21,377 nt of DNA from Desulfobacca acetoxidans (GTDB taxonomy: Bacteria; Desulfobacterota; Desulfobaccia; Desulfobaccales; 0-14-0-80-60-11): NCBI GenBank assembly GCA_022736495.1, contig DZCR01000046.1:1-21377 (forward strand). Direction: 5' to 3'. The position numbers and the translations under genes are program-made. The notes beneath the pieces are model-generated. The model saw nothing but the letters and a program-made list of their open reading frames with translations. It was not told where the DNA came from and ran no database searches. Below, one piece after another: positions 1-7,105 of this stretch. Every line of letters begins with the position of its first letter. The stretch's first letter is position 1.

Positions 1-137
1 ACCCCTTTATACAAACGCTGTTAACGGTAGTTAATTGCGAAACATACCACTAGATTGTCAATACCGATCCTTTTTGTCAACAAATATTACTGAATAGAGG
101 AGGAACGATCACACGATTTTAACGAACAGGGAGGCAG

Positions 138-473
138 TTGGCCAAGATATTGCTCGCTCCGGATGGTTCCTTCGGGGCTTGCCAGGAGATGGCTAGAAAC
201 CGAAAAGTGGGCTATTTGAAAAAGGTAAATCCCATGGACACCAGAGAACTGGTGGCAATGTTTATTCAGAGTCCTTTTTACTTCGACCTGCACGTCCGAG
301 AACGGCTGGCGCTCGTGCAACATCACTACAGGAGATTTTCTACAAATACTAAAGCAGAACAATGCCGCCTCCCCGATGGGGTTGGCATTGGCTTGAGTGC
401 ACGAACAAACGCCGATAAAACAGTTACCATTATTGTAGGATTTATTCTTAAGGATCCAGCCACTGATAGTTAA
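138..473 (+). CDS. Hypothetical protein, short cytoplasmic
   Basis: I do not recognise this protein. The longest reading is 111 aa from a TTG at 138 with GGGAGG just upstream; the frame is closed by TAA at 120-122. ATG codons at 189 and 234 are alternatives. The 234 start, with AAGG about 8 nt upstream, would give a 79-aa protein beginning MDTRELVAMF and may be the true one. The part after residue 33 looks protein-like: an amphipathic helix, then SPFYFDLHVRERLALV, then a possible beta-rich end (GVGIGLSARTNADKTVTIIV). There is no signal peptide, membrane segment or metal motif. The region is more AT-rich than the metal genes downstream. It lies 26 bp upstream of a BamE-like lipoprotein gene and could share its transcript. 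Confidence 0.5.
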   Translation: MAKILLAPDGSFGACQEMARNRKVGYLKKVNPMDTRELVAMFIQSPFYFDLHVRERLALVQHHYRRFSTNTKAEQCRLPDGVGIGLSARTNADKTVTIIVGFILKDPATDS

Positions 474-499
474 ATCCTCTCAATTATCCAGGGGGGCTT

Positions 500-820
500 A
501 TGTCGTCCAACAAGATACTCTTTATAAGTGTTTTAATAATGTTGTTCTCGATTGGGTGCGCTGTTTCAAAAGAGGGTTATATCAGCGCCCATCCAGAATT
601 AAATCCCAAGATTAAGGAAGCAATCATAAAAGGGGAAGTTCTGGAAGGCATGACGGAAGACGAAGTAAAAGCAAGTTGGGGATCGCCTTATCAAATTGTC
701 CAAGGTACGGAAGGAGACTTCTATTACGTGTATCTAAAACCGGGGAGTAGGGGCAGACATGGTCATGAAGTTGTGGTATTCGATAAAAACGGAAGAGTGA
801 TCAGTTCCGGCCCCAGATAA
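500..820 (+). CDS. Small lipoprotein with BamE/SmpA-like domain
   Basis: This 106-aa protein has a lipoprotein signal peptide with lipobox FSIGC (lipidated Cys20), so it should be anchored in the inner or outer membrane facing the periplasm. Residues about 48-100 resemble the SmpA/OmlA (BamE-like) fold: a helix with the phrase GMTEDEVKASWGSP followed by beta strands (FYYVYL, EVVVFDKNGRVIS). In BamE this fold supports outer-membrane protein assembly, but many BamE-like lipoproteins have unknown roles, so bamE itself is not claimed. The start is set by GGGGGG at 491-496, just before the ATG. It is the first of several small lipoproteins in the window. Lipoprotein status is well supported by sequence; the domain call rests on pattern recognition. 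Confidence 0.78.
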   Translation: MSSNKILFISVLIMLFSIGCAVSKEGYISAHPELNPKIKEAIIKGEVLEGMTEDEVKASWGSPYQIVQGTEGDFYYVYLKPGSRGRHGHEVVVFDKNGRVISSGPR

Positions 821-850
821 TTCTGTCATCTTCTGCACATGAGAAATAGC

Positions 851-1018
851 ATGAAGTATCATTGGCTCATCATCCTGGCACTGATAGCCGCCCTGTTTGC
901 GGGTTGCGCCGCTCCGGAGCCGTGCCTGAATAGAGGCGGTCGAGGGCAGGGGTATCGTTGTCTGGGGGAATCTCAATTGAAACTGCCGCCTATGGCGATT
1001 CCCAAACTTTATCAATAG
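851..1018 (+). CDS. Very small lipoprotein (55 aa)
   Basis: This is a 55-codon reading frame. The product starts MKYHWLIILALIAALFAGC, a textbook lipoprotein signal with lipobox FAGC (Cys19), followed by only 36 residues including two more Cys (25 and 37). An in-frame ATG at 839 would add four residues. No strong ribosome site is visible, which lowers confidence; translation could depend on the gene 30 bp upstream. The function is unknown. Entericidin-like or metal-site lipoproteins are possible but nothing shows either. It ends before a GC-rich hairpin region and the 24-bp tandem repeat. Confidence 0.55.
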   Translation: MKYHWLIILALIAALFAGCAAPEPCLNRGGRGQGYRCLGESQLKLPPMAIPKLYQ

Positions 1019-1111
1019 CATAAGAACCGCCCGGAAATCAAAATTGAGACCCCCGGCGGCAAACCCCTTGATTTCGGGGGGGGGGTACTATTTTTGTCAA
1101 TATATGTCGCT

Positions 1112-1159
1112 AAATAAGGGCAGGGGCAAGTCATTAAATAAGGGCAGGGGCAAGTCATT
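1112..1159 (+). repeat. Two perfect tandem copies of a 24-bp unit
   Basis: Copies occupy 1112-1135 and 1136-1159. Each starts AAATAAGGGCAGGGGCAAG and ends TCATT. The second copy's AGGGCAG (1141-1147) can pair with CTGCCCT (1162-1168), giving a 7-bp stem with a 14-nt loop just upstream of the ribosome site of the Met-rich gene at 1200. A third, imperfect copy lies at 13245-13268. The repeat could be translated only if the Met-rich gene began at 1044, which is unlikely. Confidence 0.9.
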
Positions 1160-1199
1160 TACTGCCCTGATAATGCCAAGGAAGGAGGTTGACCGGACT

Positions 1200-1589
1200 A
1201 TGAAACAAAGGTTAATGATCGCGATTTTGGTAGGCGCCTTGAGTCTCGTTCACGGCTCGGGGGCGGCCCAGGAGCATCCCGGCGGGATGCATGGAGGCGG
1301 CGCCGGGCGGCAGCACATGATGAGCCAGGGGATGATGCATAACATGGGCATGATGGACCAGATGATGGGGGACATGCAGCAGATGATGGGGCAGGGCCAC
1401 ATGACCCCGGAGCAGCAGCGGCAAATGCGGCATATGATGAACCAGATGAACCAAATGAAGCAGGAAATGCAGGGACCCCAGGCGGCCCAAATGGAGCCGC
1501 AGCACACCCGGCAATTGCAAGAGATGCAACAGCAGCTTAAGAGCCTGAAGGGCCAGGCGCCGAAGCCGAAGCAGGAACACAAGCATTAA
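1200..1589 (+). CDS. Periplasmic Met/His-rich protein 1 (putative Cu/Ag binder)
   Basis: This is a 129-aa secreted protein. The start at 1200 is fixed by a near-perfect GAAGGAGGT at 1181-1189 and gives a clean signal peptide (about residues 1-24, cleavage near GAAQ). The longer frame from 1044 would bury this signal. The mature part has many Met-Met pairs plus His and Gln, with about 24 Met in total. It has an LTxxQ-like phrase (MTPEQQRQM) reminiscent of Spy/CpxP/ZraP chaperones and ends in a Lys/His tail. It is paralogous to the protein at 11732: both share MTPEQQ, then GPQAAQM, PQH and QEMQQ. Met-rich periplasmic proteins commonly bind Cu(I) or Ag(I), and the Cus pump downstream fits. A metal-buffer or chaperone role is inferred; the family name is unknown to me. 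Confidence 0.85.
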   Translation: MKQRLMIAILVGALSLVHGSGAAQEHPGGMHGGGAGRQHMMSQGMMHNMGMMDQMMGDMQQMMGQGHMTPEQQRQMRHMMNQMNQMKQEMQGPQAAQMEPQHTRQLQEMQQQLKSLKGQAPKPKQEHKH

Positions 1590-1600
1590 CTCGGGAAAGC

Positions 1601-1642
1601 CCGGAGACCTCATGCGCCGCCGGGGAGGCGGCGGCTCTCCGG
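1601..1642 (+). promoter_or_regulatory. Nested GC-rich stem-loop after Met-rich gene 1
   Basis: The outer stem is CCGGAGA (1601-1607) with TCTCCGG (1636-1642). The inner stem is CGCCGCC (1615-1621) with GGCGGCG (1627-1633), with a 5-nt loop. No U-tract follows, so it is not a standard intrinsic terminator. It could protect the upstream mRNA 3' end or attenuate transcription into the lipoprotein gene at 1708. Confidence 0.6.
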
Positions 1643-1707
1643 ATGAGCATCGGCCTCCATGAGAACAGCCGAACCAGGTAAATTAACTATCCAGGAGGAA
1701 ATTCCCC

Positions 1708-2109
1708 ATGGAAAAAAGAACCGCGTCGCTATTGTTTTTCGTTATGGTTGGGGTTATCGCCATCGGCCTGGCCGGTTGTGCAACAGGCCCTACTGCTACG
1801 GCCCCGGCCAAGTCCTTGCCGGGGATGCTCACGGCCGCTGGCTTCAAGGCCTATCCCGCGGCCTCCCCCGAACAGGTAAAGCATCTTAAAACGTGTCCCT
1901 CAGAAACCTTAATGATTCAGGAGCGGAAAGGTGTCGTCGACTGTTACGCCTTTGCAGACCAAAAAACAAAAACCATGTACATTGGCGATGAAGCGGCTTA
2001 CTGGCGCTTTAAAAAAGCCCTGGAAGTCCAGGAGCAAAAGATCGAGGAACAGAGGATAGAGAATGATCCGCTGTTTTGGGATCTATGGAAAGCTCGTTGG
2101 GGTGGTTAA
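1708..2109 (+). CDS. Lipoprotein of unknown function (133 aa)
   Basis: The protein has a lipoprotein signal with lipobox GLAGC (Cys24) and a strong CAGGAGG site ahead of the ATG. After a short linker, the domain at residues about 37-100 reads LPGMLTAAGFKAYPA, HLKTCPSETLMIQ, VVDCYAFADQ and TMYIGDEAAYWRF. It has two Cys (63 and 77) that could pair. The last 30 residues are a charged helix (EVQEQKIEEQRIEN). I believe similar lipoproteins exist in other deltaproteobacteria, but I know of no assigned function. It lies between a Met-rich protein and a cation ATPase, so a link to the metal or envelope response is possible by position only. A 122-bp gap without a recognised terminator separates it from the ATPase. 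Confidence 0.82.
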   Translation: MEKRTASLLFFVMVGVIAIGLAGCATGPTATAPAKSLPGMLTAAGFKAYPAASPEQVKHLKTCPSETLMIQERKGVVDCYAFADQKTKTMYIGDEAAYWRFKKALEVQEQKIEEQRIENDPLFWDLWKARWGG

Positions 2110-2231
2110 TGTTTGCAGAAAAACGGCGGCCTGACCTTGGTAGGATCTCCTGCCGGATGCAGAGCCACAGAAAATGACCGACTGATTCCCGGCGACGAAT
2201 TCTCCGGCGATTCCGGGAGGGGAAAAAGACC

Positions 2232-5015
2232 ATGCCTGCTCCTGAAGAAGCTCAAACCGGAGTGGCCGAGCGGCCATATTATGCGCTGCCTTCCGGGCAG
2301 GTTTTGGAGATCTTCGGGGCCGGCCCTGCCGGACTGAGCGCCTCCCAGGCCCGGGAACGCCTGGAGCAATACGGTCCCAACGAGCTGACCCCGCCGAAAA
2401 AAATCTCTCCGTGGACCATCTTTTTTCGCCAGTTTCAAAATCTCCTGATCATTATTTTGATTGCGGCCACCGGCATTTCCTTCTTCCTGGGGGAACACCT
2501 GGACGCCTACGTCATCCTGGTGATCGTCCTGGCCTGCACGGTTCTGGGATTCGTCCAGGAGTACCGGGCCGAACAGGCGGCGGCGGCCCTCCAGAAACTG
2601 GCGGCCCCCGAAGCGACGGTACTCCGGGAGGGCAGGGAGCATGAAATTCCCGCCCGGGAAGTGGTTCCCGGTGATGTGTTAGTCTTGCATACCGGCGATA
2701 AGGTGGCCGCCGACGGCCGCTTGCTGGAAGCCGTCAACCTCAAGAACGATGAATCCCTGCTCACCGGCGAATCCACCTCCGCCAATAAGACCGCGGCCCC
2801 CGATTCCCGCCCTGACCTTCCCGTCGCCGACCAGAAAGGCATGGTCTTCGGGGGCACCGTGGTCACCTATGGGCGGGGCCGGGCGGTGGTGACGGCCACC
2901 GGCATGGACACCGAGTTCGGCGGCATCGCCCGCATGCTGGGGGAGGTGGTTCAGGAGAAGACCCCCCTGGAGGCCCGCATGGCCTCCATCGGCCTGGTCC
3001 TGAGCATCCTGGCCCTGTCGGTGAGCGCCGGGGCCATGGTGTTCGGCGTCCTGAAAGGCAACAACTGGCTGCAAATGCTAATCTGGGGGATCAGCCTGGC
3101 GGTGGCGGCGGTACCCGAGGCTTTGCCGGCGGTGGTGACGGGGGCTCTCGCCATCGGCACCACCCGCATGGCGCGGCATAATGCCATCGTCAAGCGCCTG
3201 CCCGCCGTGGAAACCATGGGTTGCACCACGGTGATCTGCACCGACAAGACAGGCACCCTCACGAAAAACGAAATGACCGTGCGCCGGCTTTTCCTGGATA
3301 ACCGTGAGTTCGAGGTCAGCGGCCTGGGCTACCGGCCCGAAGGCGGCTTTTCCGTGGACGGGAGCGAGATTGCCCCGGAGAATGACCCGGTGTTGATGGA
3401 AGCCGCCCGCATTGGCATGCTTTGCAACGATGCCCTTTTGGAAGAAGCGGAGGCAGGAACCTGGACTATCCAGGGCGATCCCACCGAGGGGGCCCTGGTG
3501 GTGCTGGGCCGCAAAGCCGGTCTCCATGAAGCGGTGTTGGCCCGGGATTGCCCCCGGGTGGCGGAAATTCCCTTCGACTCAGAGCGGAAACGCATGACCA
3601 CCTTTCACTGCCCATCAACTGTTGTGGCCTGTACGAAGGGCGCGCCGGAGGGTCTCCTGCCCCGCTGCACTCGTATGTTGACCGGTTTTGGCGAGAAGCC
3701 CTGCGAGAAGCCTTTGACCGAAGGGAATCGCCAAGTCATTATGAGCGAAGCGGCGCAGATGGCCGGGAAAGCATTGAGAGTCTTGGGGCTGGCTTACCGC
3801 AAATTAGAGTCGATCCCGGAGTCGCCTTCCGAGGAGATGGAGGCGGATTTGATTTGGGTGGGGCTGGTGGGCATGATGGATCCGCCCCGTTCCGAGGCCA
3901 AAGAGGCCGTGAGCAAATGCCACCAGGCGGGCATCCGGGTGATCATGGTCACCGGGGATCACCCGGACACCGCCCTGGCCATTGCCCGGGAACTCGGGCT
4001 GGTCCCCCCAGGGCAGACCAGCGCCGCAGTGTTGACCGGGGCCGACCTGTCCCGCTTGAGCGATGATGATTTGGCGGTGATTTTGCCCCGGGCGCCGGTG
4101 TTTGCCCGGGTGGCCCCGGAACACAAGCTGCGCCTGGTGAACCTGCTCAAGGCTCAAGGGGAAGTGGTGGCCATGACCGGGGACGGGGTCAATGACGCCC
4201 CCGCCCTGAAAAGAGCCGATATCGGCGTGGCCATGGGGATCACCGGCACCGAGGTCACCAAGGAGACCGCGGACATGATCCTGGCCGACGACAATTTTGC
4301 CACCCTGGTGGCCGCGGTGGAGGAAGGCCGGGCCATCTTCGACAACATCAAAAAATACCTAATCTTTTTGCTGAGCGCCAACCTGGGGGAAATCACGGTG
4401 CTGACCGGCACCTTCTTCCTGGGCATGTCCCTGCCCCTGGTGGCCCTGCAAATCCTCTGGGTGAACCTCACCACCGACGGCCTCCCGGCCCTGGCCCTGG
4501 GGGTGGACCCCAAGGCCCCGGACATCATGGCGCGGCCCCCGCGCCCGCCGGAGGAAGGGATATTCACCAGGTCGGTGATCGCCCTGATGGTGGTGATCAC
4601 CGCCTATCTCACTGTGGTCCTGATTCCGCTCTTCCACCACTATTACCACGGCTACCTGGCGGTGATTGGGGACCAGGAGCTGTCGCTCACCCGGGCCCAG
4701 ACCATGGTTTTCGTGACCCTGGTCTTGGCGGAACTGGTAAACGCCTTCAACTGCCGTTCGGAATATCATTCAATCTTCAGGGTGGGAGTGCTTGCCAACC
4801 GTTTTCTGCTCCTCGCCACGCTCATCTCCCTGGGGATGGTGGTAGTGGTGGTCCAGTGGCCTCCCCTGGCTCGCCTCTTCCACGCGGTGCCCCTGGGCTG
4901 GAAAGAGTGGCTGTTCGCGGCGTTTATGGGTTTTCTGCTCCTCCCGGTGGTGGAGGTGACCAAGTGGCTGATGCGAAAAATCGGCGGGCGTCCGGTTCCA
5001 GCCCTCTCGCCATAA
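2232..5015 (+). CDS. P2A-type (SERCA/PMR1-like) cation-transporting ATPase
   Basis: This 927-aa inner-membrane P-type ATPase has the expected order: cation-ATPase N domain (about 15-85), actuator with TGES (178-181), phosphorylation site DKTGT (Asp338), nucleotide domain with TKGAPE, and hinge TGDGVNDAP (649 onward). The transport residues match SERCA. M4 has PEALP (Glu296). M5 has SANLGE (Asn717, Glu720). M6 has WVNLTTDGLP (Asn745, Thr748, Asp749). M8 has an AEL Glu (834). Thus both Ca2+ sites of SERCA seem present, whereas PMR1-type pumps lack part of site I. Ca2+ export, perhaps also Mn2+, is the likely reaction. It has no CPC motif or N-terminal metal-binding domain, so it is not a P1B copper pump despite its neighbours. 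GGGAGGGG before the ATG supports the start. Length is normal for the family. Confidence 0.95.
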   Translation: MPAPEEAQTGVAERPYYALPSGQVLEIFGAGPAGLSASQARERLEQYGPNELTPPKKISPWTIFFRQFQNLLIIILIAATGISFFLGEHLDAYVILVIVLACTVLGFVQEYRAEQAAAALQKLAAPEATVLREGREHEIPAREVVPGDVLVLHTGDKVAADGRLLEAVNLKNDESLLTGESTSANKTAAPDSRPDLPVADQKGMVFGGTVVTYGRGRAVVTATGMDTEFGGIARMLGEVVQEKTPLEARMASIGLVLSILALSVSAGAMVFGVLKGNNWLQMLIWGISLAVAAVPEALPAVVTGALAIGTTRMARHNAIVKRLPAVETMGCTTVICTDKTGTLTKNEMTVRRLFLDNREFEVSGLGYRPEGGFSVDGSEIAPENDPVLMEAARIGMLCNDALLEEAEAGTWTIQGDPTEGALVVLGRKAGLHEAVLARDCPRVAEIPFDSERKRMTTFHCPSTVVACTKGAPEGLLPRCTRMLTGFGEKPCEKPLTEGNRQVIMSEAAQMAGKALRVLGLAYRKLESIPESPSEEMEADLIWVGLVGMMDPPRSEAKEAVSKCHQAGIRVIMVTGDHPDTALAIARELGLVPPGQTSAAVLTGADLSRLSDDDLAVILPRAPVFARVAPEHKLRLVNLLKAQGEVVAMTGDGVNDAPALKRADIGVAMGITGTEVTKETADMILADDNFATLVAAVEEGRAIFDNIKKYLIFLLSANLGEITVLTGTFFLGMSLPLVALQILWVNLTTDGLPALALGVDPKAPDIMARPPRPPEEGIFTRSVIALMVVITAYLTVVLIPLFHHYYHGYLAVIGDQELSLTRAQTMVFVTLVLAELVNAFNCRSEYHSIFRVGVLANRFLLLATLISLGMVVVVVQWPPLARLFHAVPLGWKEWLFAAFMGFLLLPVVEVTKWLMRKIGGRPVPALSP

Positions 5016-5062
5016 GGTCCTTAAACCCTTGGAGACCTAAATAAGTTCGCAGGGAGAAGGCG

Positions 5063-5257
5063 ATGAATATCAGGTTATGGTTGATCTTATCCATGATGGT
5101 CCTCATTGCCGGTTGCGCCCCGGGTTATTATGCGGCCAGGCCGGCTTATCCGGAAGTAGAGGCGGCCAGAACTCGTTGGGAAAGCGGCTCTTGGCAAAAT
5201 CCGGAGACCGAATCTGAAGAGCAGATGAGGATCTGGCGCATGGAGTCCGGTCGCTGA
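5063..5257 (+). CDS. Small lipoprotein (64 aa)
   Basis: This is a short lipoprotein with signal and lipobox LIAGC (Cys18), then 46 residues rich in Pro, Tyr, Glu and Trp (GYYAARPAYPEVEAARTRW) with no recognised domain. The ribosome site GGGAGAAGG lies a few bases before the ATG. It follows the ATPase by 47 bp with no clear terminator, so co-transcription is plausible. It converges on the DUF1622 gene with only 10 bp between stops. The function is unknown. It is one of four small lipoproteins in the first 5.3 kb. Confidence 0.72.
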   Translation: MNIRLWLILSMMVLIAGCAPGYYAARPAYPEVEAARTRWESGSWQNPETESEEQMRIWRMESGR

Positions 5258-5267
5258 ATCAATGGAT

Positions 5268-5657
5268 TTATTTCAATTTGGCCGTCATCTCGCTGCTCCT
5301 CCAGGGCCAATGGCCGTTGATCTCGACCTCGAGGGCAAAGCTCAGGGAAGTTCGGATAATGACGAGAATACCCAGCAACCCCAGGTCTTGAAAGCTGAGC
5401 CCGACGGCGACGGTACTCACGATGTCGGAAGCCACCAGGAATTCCAGGCCCAGAAGCACTGCCTTGCCGAAGGCGCTGCGATATTTCTGGTAACATTCGT
5501 CCAGGGCTCGCTCTTTGAGCAGGCGCCCCACAAAAATGACCGTGGTCACCACTGCCCCGGCAACGATGATGGCGATTCCCAGCAATTCGATGCCCAGGGC
5601 GATGGCCTTCAACACCTGGTCCAGGCCAGCCAAGCTCTCAAATGGCGAGGTTTTCAT
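5268..5657 (-). CDS. DUF1622 family membrane protein
   Basis: This 129-aa protein is on the minus strand, alone in that orientation among the metal genes. The start at 5657 is chosen because GGAGG lies 7 nt upstream; a start 10 codons earlier at 5687 is open but lacks this. Three hydrophobic segments are visible: LGIAIIVAGAVVTTVIFVG near the N terminus, then AVLLGLEFLVASDIVSTVAV, then LGLLGILVIIRTSLSFALEVEI. The LGLEFLVASDI and IRTSLSFALEVEINGHWPW phrases are what I recognise as DUF1622. The family is widespread and uncharacterised. It is divergent from the Cus operon across a 140-bp intergenic stretch (5658-5797), so regulation from that stretch could be shared. I found no convincing sigma70 promoter there. 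Confidence 0.85.
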   Translation of the reverse strand: MKTSPFESLAGLDQVLKAIALGIELLGIAIIVAGAVVTTVIFVGRLLKERALDECYQKYRSAFGKAVLLGLEFLVASDIVSTVAVGLSFQDLGLLGILVIIRTSLSFALEVEINGHWPWRSSEMTAKLK

Positions 5658-5797
5658 AGAGGCGCCTCCAAGCAAGTTTGTTTTCAAAATATATTACTTG
5701 AATTTTCGGACAACTAAAATGAGGATTAAAGAGTCGCATTACTGGTTGAATATTAAGTCGTTTCCGTCTTGAGAATAGTTCAATAGGAGCACAGCCT

Positions 5798-7105
5798 ATG
5801 AATGTTCGAACGGCGCTGATTTTGTTGATGTTGCTTTGCTGGCGGTTCTCTTTTCCCGCTCCCCTCCAAGCTCAGAGCAATGCTAATCTGCCCCCGGATT
5901 TGCAGGCCCTGGTCGCCGAGGCCCTGAAGGCGAACCGGGAAGTGAAGCGCTATGCCGGACTCAAAGACGCGGCCCAAAAGCAGATTCGCCCGGCCGGAAC
6001 TCTGGATGATCCCGGGCTCTCCGTTAACCTGATGAACGTGCCGGTGGATACCTGGAGTTTTTCCCAGGAGCCCATGACCCAGAAACAAATCGCCCTGTCC
6101 CAAAAGTTTCCTTTTCCCGGCAAACTGCGGTTACGTTCCGAGGTGGCCGAGGCCCAAGCCCAAGCGGATGATTTTACCTATAAAGACAAAATCAACGAAA
6201 TACGGGCCAGGGTGATCCGGGCTTACTGGAGTCTGGCCCTGGCTCACGTGGCTTTCGATATTACCGAAAAGAACAAGAAATTCTGGGAAGACGTGGTGCA
6301 GGTGGTGGAGACCCGGTACAAGGTGGGACGAGGGCAGCAGTCGGATGTACTCCAGACCCAGGTGGAGCTGGGTAATTACTTGGACCGGCTGGTACAGTGG
6401 CGACAACGGCAAGCTTCTTTGCGAGCTGAACTGAACGCCTTGCGTTCACAGCCGCCCTTGACTCCCATTGCCCGGCCGCAGTCCCTCAAATCCTGGTCTT
6501 TGCGCCTGAAGCTGGACGACTTGTTGTCCATGGCTAAATCCCGGCCCCAACTGCAGTCCTTGAAAGCCGTGATCGCCAAGCAGGAAAAGGCGGTGGACCT
6601 GGCCCGCAAGGATTTTTACCCTGATTTTGCCGTAGAATTGGCTTATGGCTTCCGGGATAATTTAAGCCCTTCTAACCTCAAGCAAGCTGATTTTTTCACC
6701 TCAAAGGTCATGGTAAATCTCCCCATCTGGCGAGAATCAAAAATCAGGCCCAGGGTTGGCGAGCAGTTGGACCGCAAGGCCGCGGCAGAAGAAAATTACC
6801 GGTCCGCCTGGGATCTCCTGGCCGCGGCCATCGAGGATCGCTATGAAAAACTGCGGCGACTTGAGCAACAGGCGGTTCTTTACGAAAAGGGCATCGTCCC
6901 CCAGGCGCAACAGGCGGCGGCCTCTTCCCTGGAGGCATATCAAGTCGGCGCCCTGGAATTCGCCCGCCTTTACCAGGACCAGATTGCCGCTTACAATGCT
7001 GAACTGCAACTTCAAGAATATATGAGAGCATTTGAAGAAAACTGGGCCGAGTTGGAATGGCTGGTGGGACAGGAGCTGACCCGCCGTGCAGGAGGTGGAA
7101 AATGA
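5798..7105 (+). CDS. Outer-membrane factor of Cus-type efflux (TolC family)
   Basis: This 435-aa protein has a cleavable signal peptide (about residues 1-25, cut near LQA/QS) and the two long-helix repeats expected of TolC-family outer-membrane channels. Typical phrases are QKFPFPGKLRLRSEVAEAQAQ, RVIRAYWSLALAHV and the second-repeat helix around LLAAAIEDRYEKLRRLEQQ. It would form the outer-membrane duct through which the RND pump expels metal ions. There is no lipobox, unlike E. coli CusC, and it is somewhat short for the family. AGGAGC precedes the ATG. The stop overlaps the adaptor start (ATGA at 7102-7105), showing translational coupling. The substrate is inferred from the pump and adaptor, not from this protein. 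Confidence 0.93.
   Translation: MNVRTALILLMLLCWRFSFPAPLQAQSNANLPPDLQALVAEALKANREVKRYAGLKDAAQKQIRPAGTLDDPGLSVNLMNVPVDTWSFSQEPMTQKQIALSQKFPFPGKLRLRSEVAEAQAQADDFTYKDKINEIRARVIRAYWSLALAHVAFDITEKNKKFWEDVVQVVETRYKVGRGQQSDVLQTQVELGNYLDRLVQWRQRQASLRAELNALRSQPPLTPIARPQSLKSWSLRLKLDDLLSMAKSRPQLQSLKAVIAKQEKAVDLARKDFYPDFAVELAYGFRDNLSPSNLKQADFFTSKVMVNLPIWRESKIRPRVGEQLDRKAAAEENYRSAWDLLAAAIEDRYEKLRRLEQQAVLYEKGIVPQAQQAAASSLEAYQVGALEFARLYQDQIAAYNAELQLQEYMRAFEENWAELEWLVGQELTRRAGGGK

Noticed and set aside
1112..1159. CRISPR-like repeat
   Set aside because: The two units are directly adjacent with no spacer and there are no cas genes.
1044..1199. Longer N terminus for Met-rich protein 1
   Set aside because: It would translate the G tract and the tandem repeat and bury the signal peptide; GAAGGAGGT ahead of ATG 1200 decides the start.
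1212..1613. Minus-strand Leu/His-rich and Cys/Ile-rich frames opposite the Met-rich genes
   Set aside because: They are the complement of repeated ATG/CAG codons; no ribosome sites, and the + strand frame has a signal peptide and paralogs. The same applies at 11756-12277 and 16150-16515.
2232..5015. Copper P1B-ATPase (CopA) reading of the ATPase
   Set aside because: It lacks the CPC motif and N-terminal metal domains; the membrane residues match P2A Ca2+ pumps.
5658..5797. Sigma70 promoter TTGAAT (5698-5703) with TAAAAT (5715-5720)
   Set aside because: The spacing is only 11 bp, too short for a functional pair.
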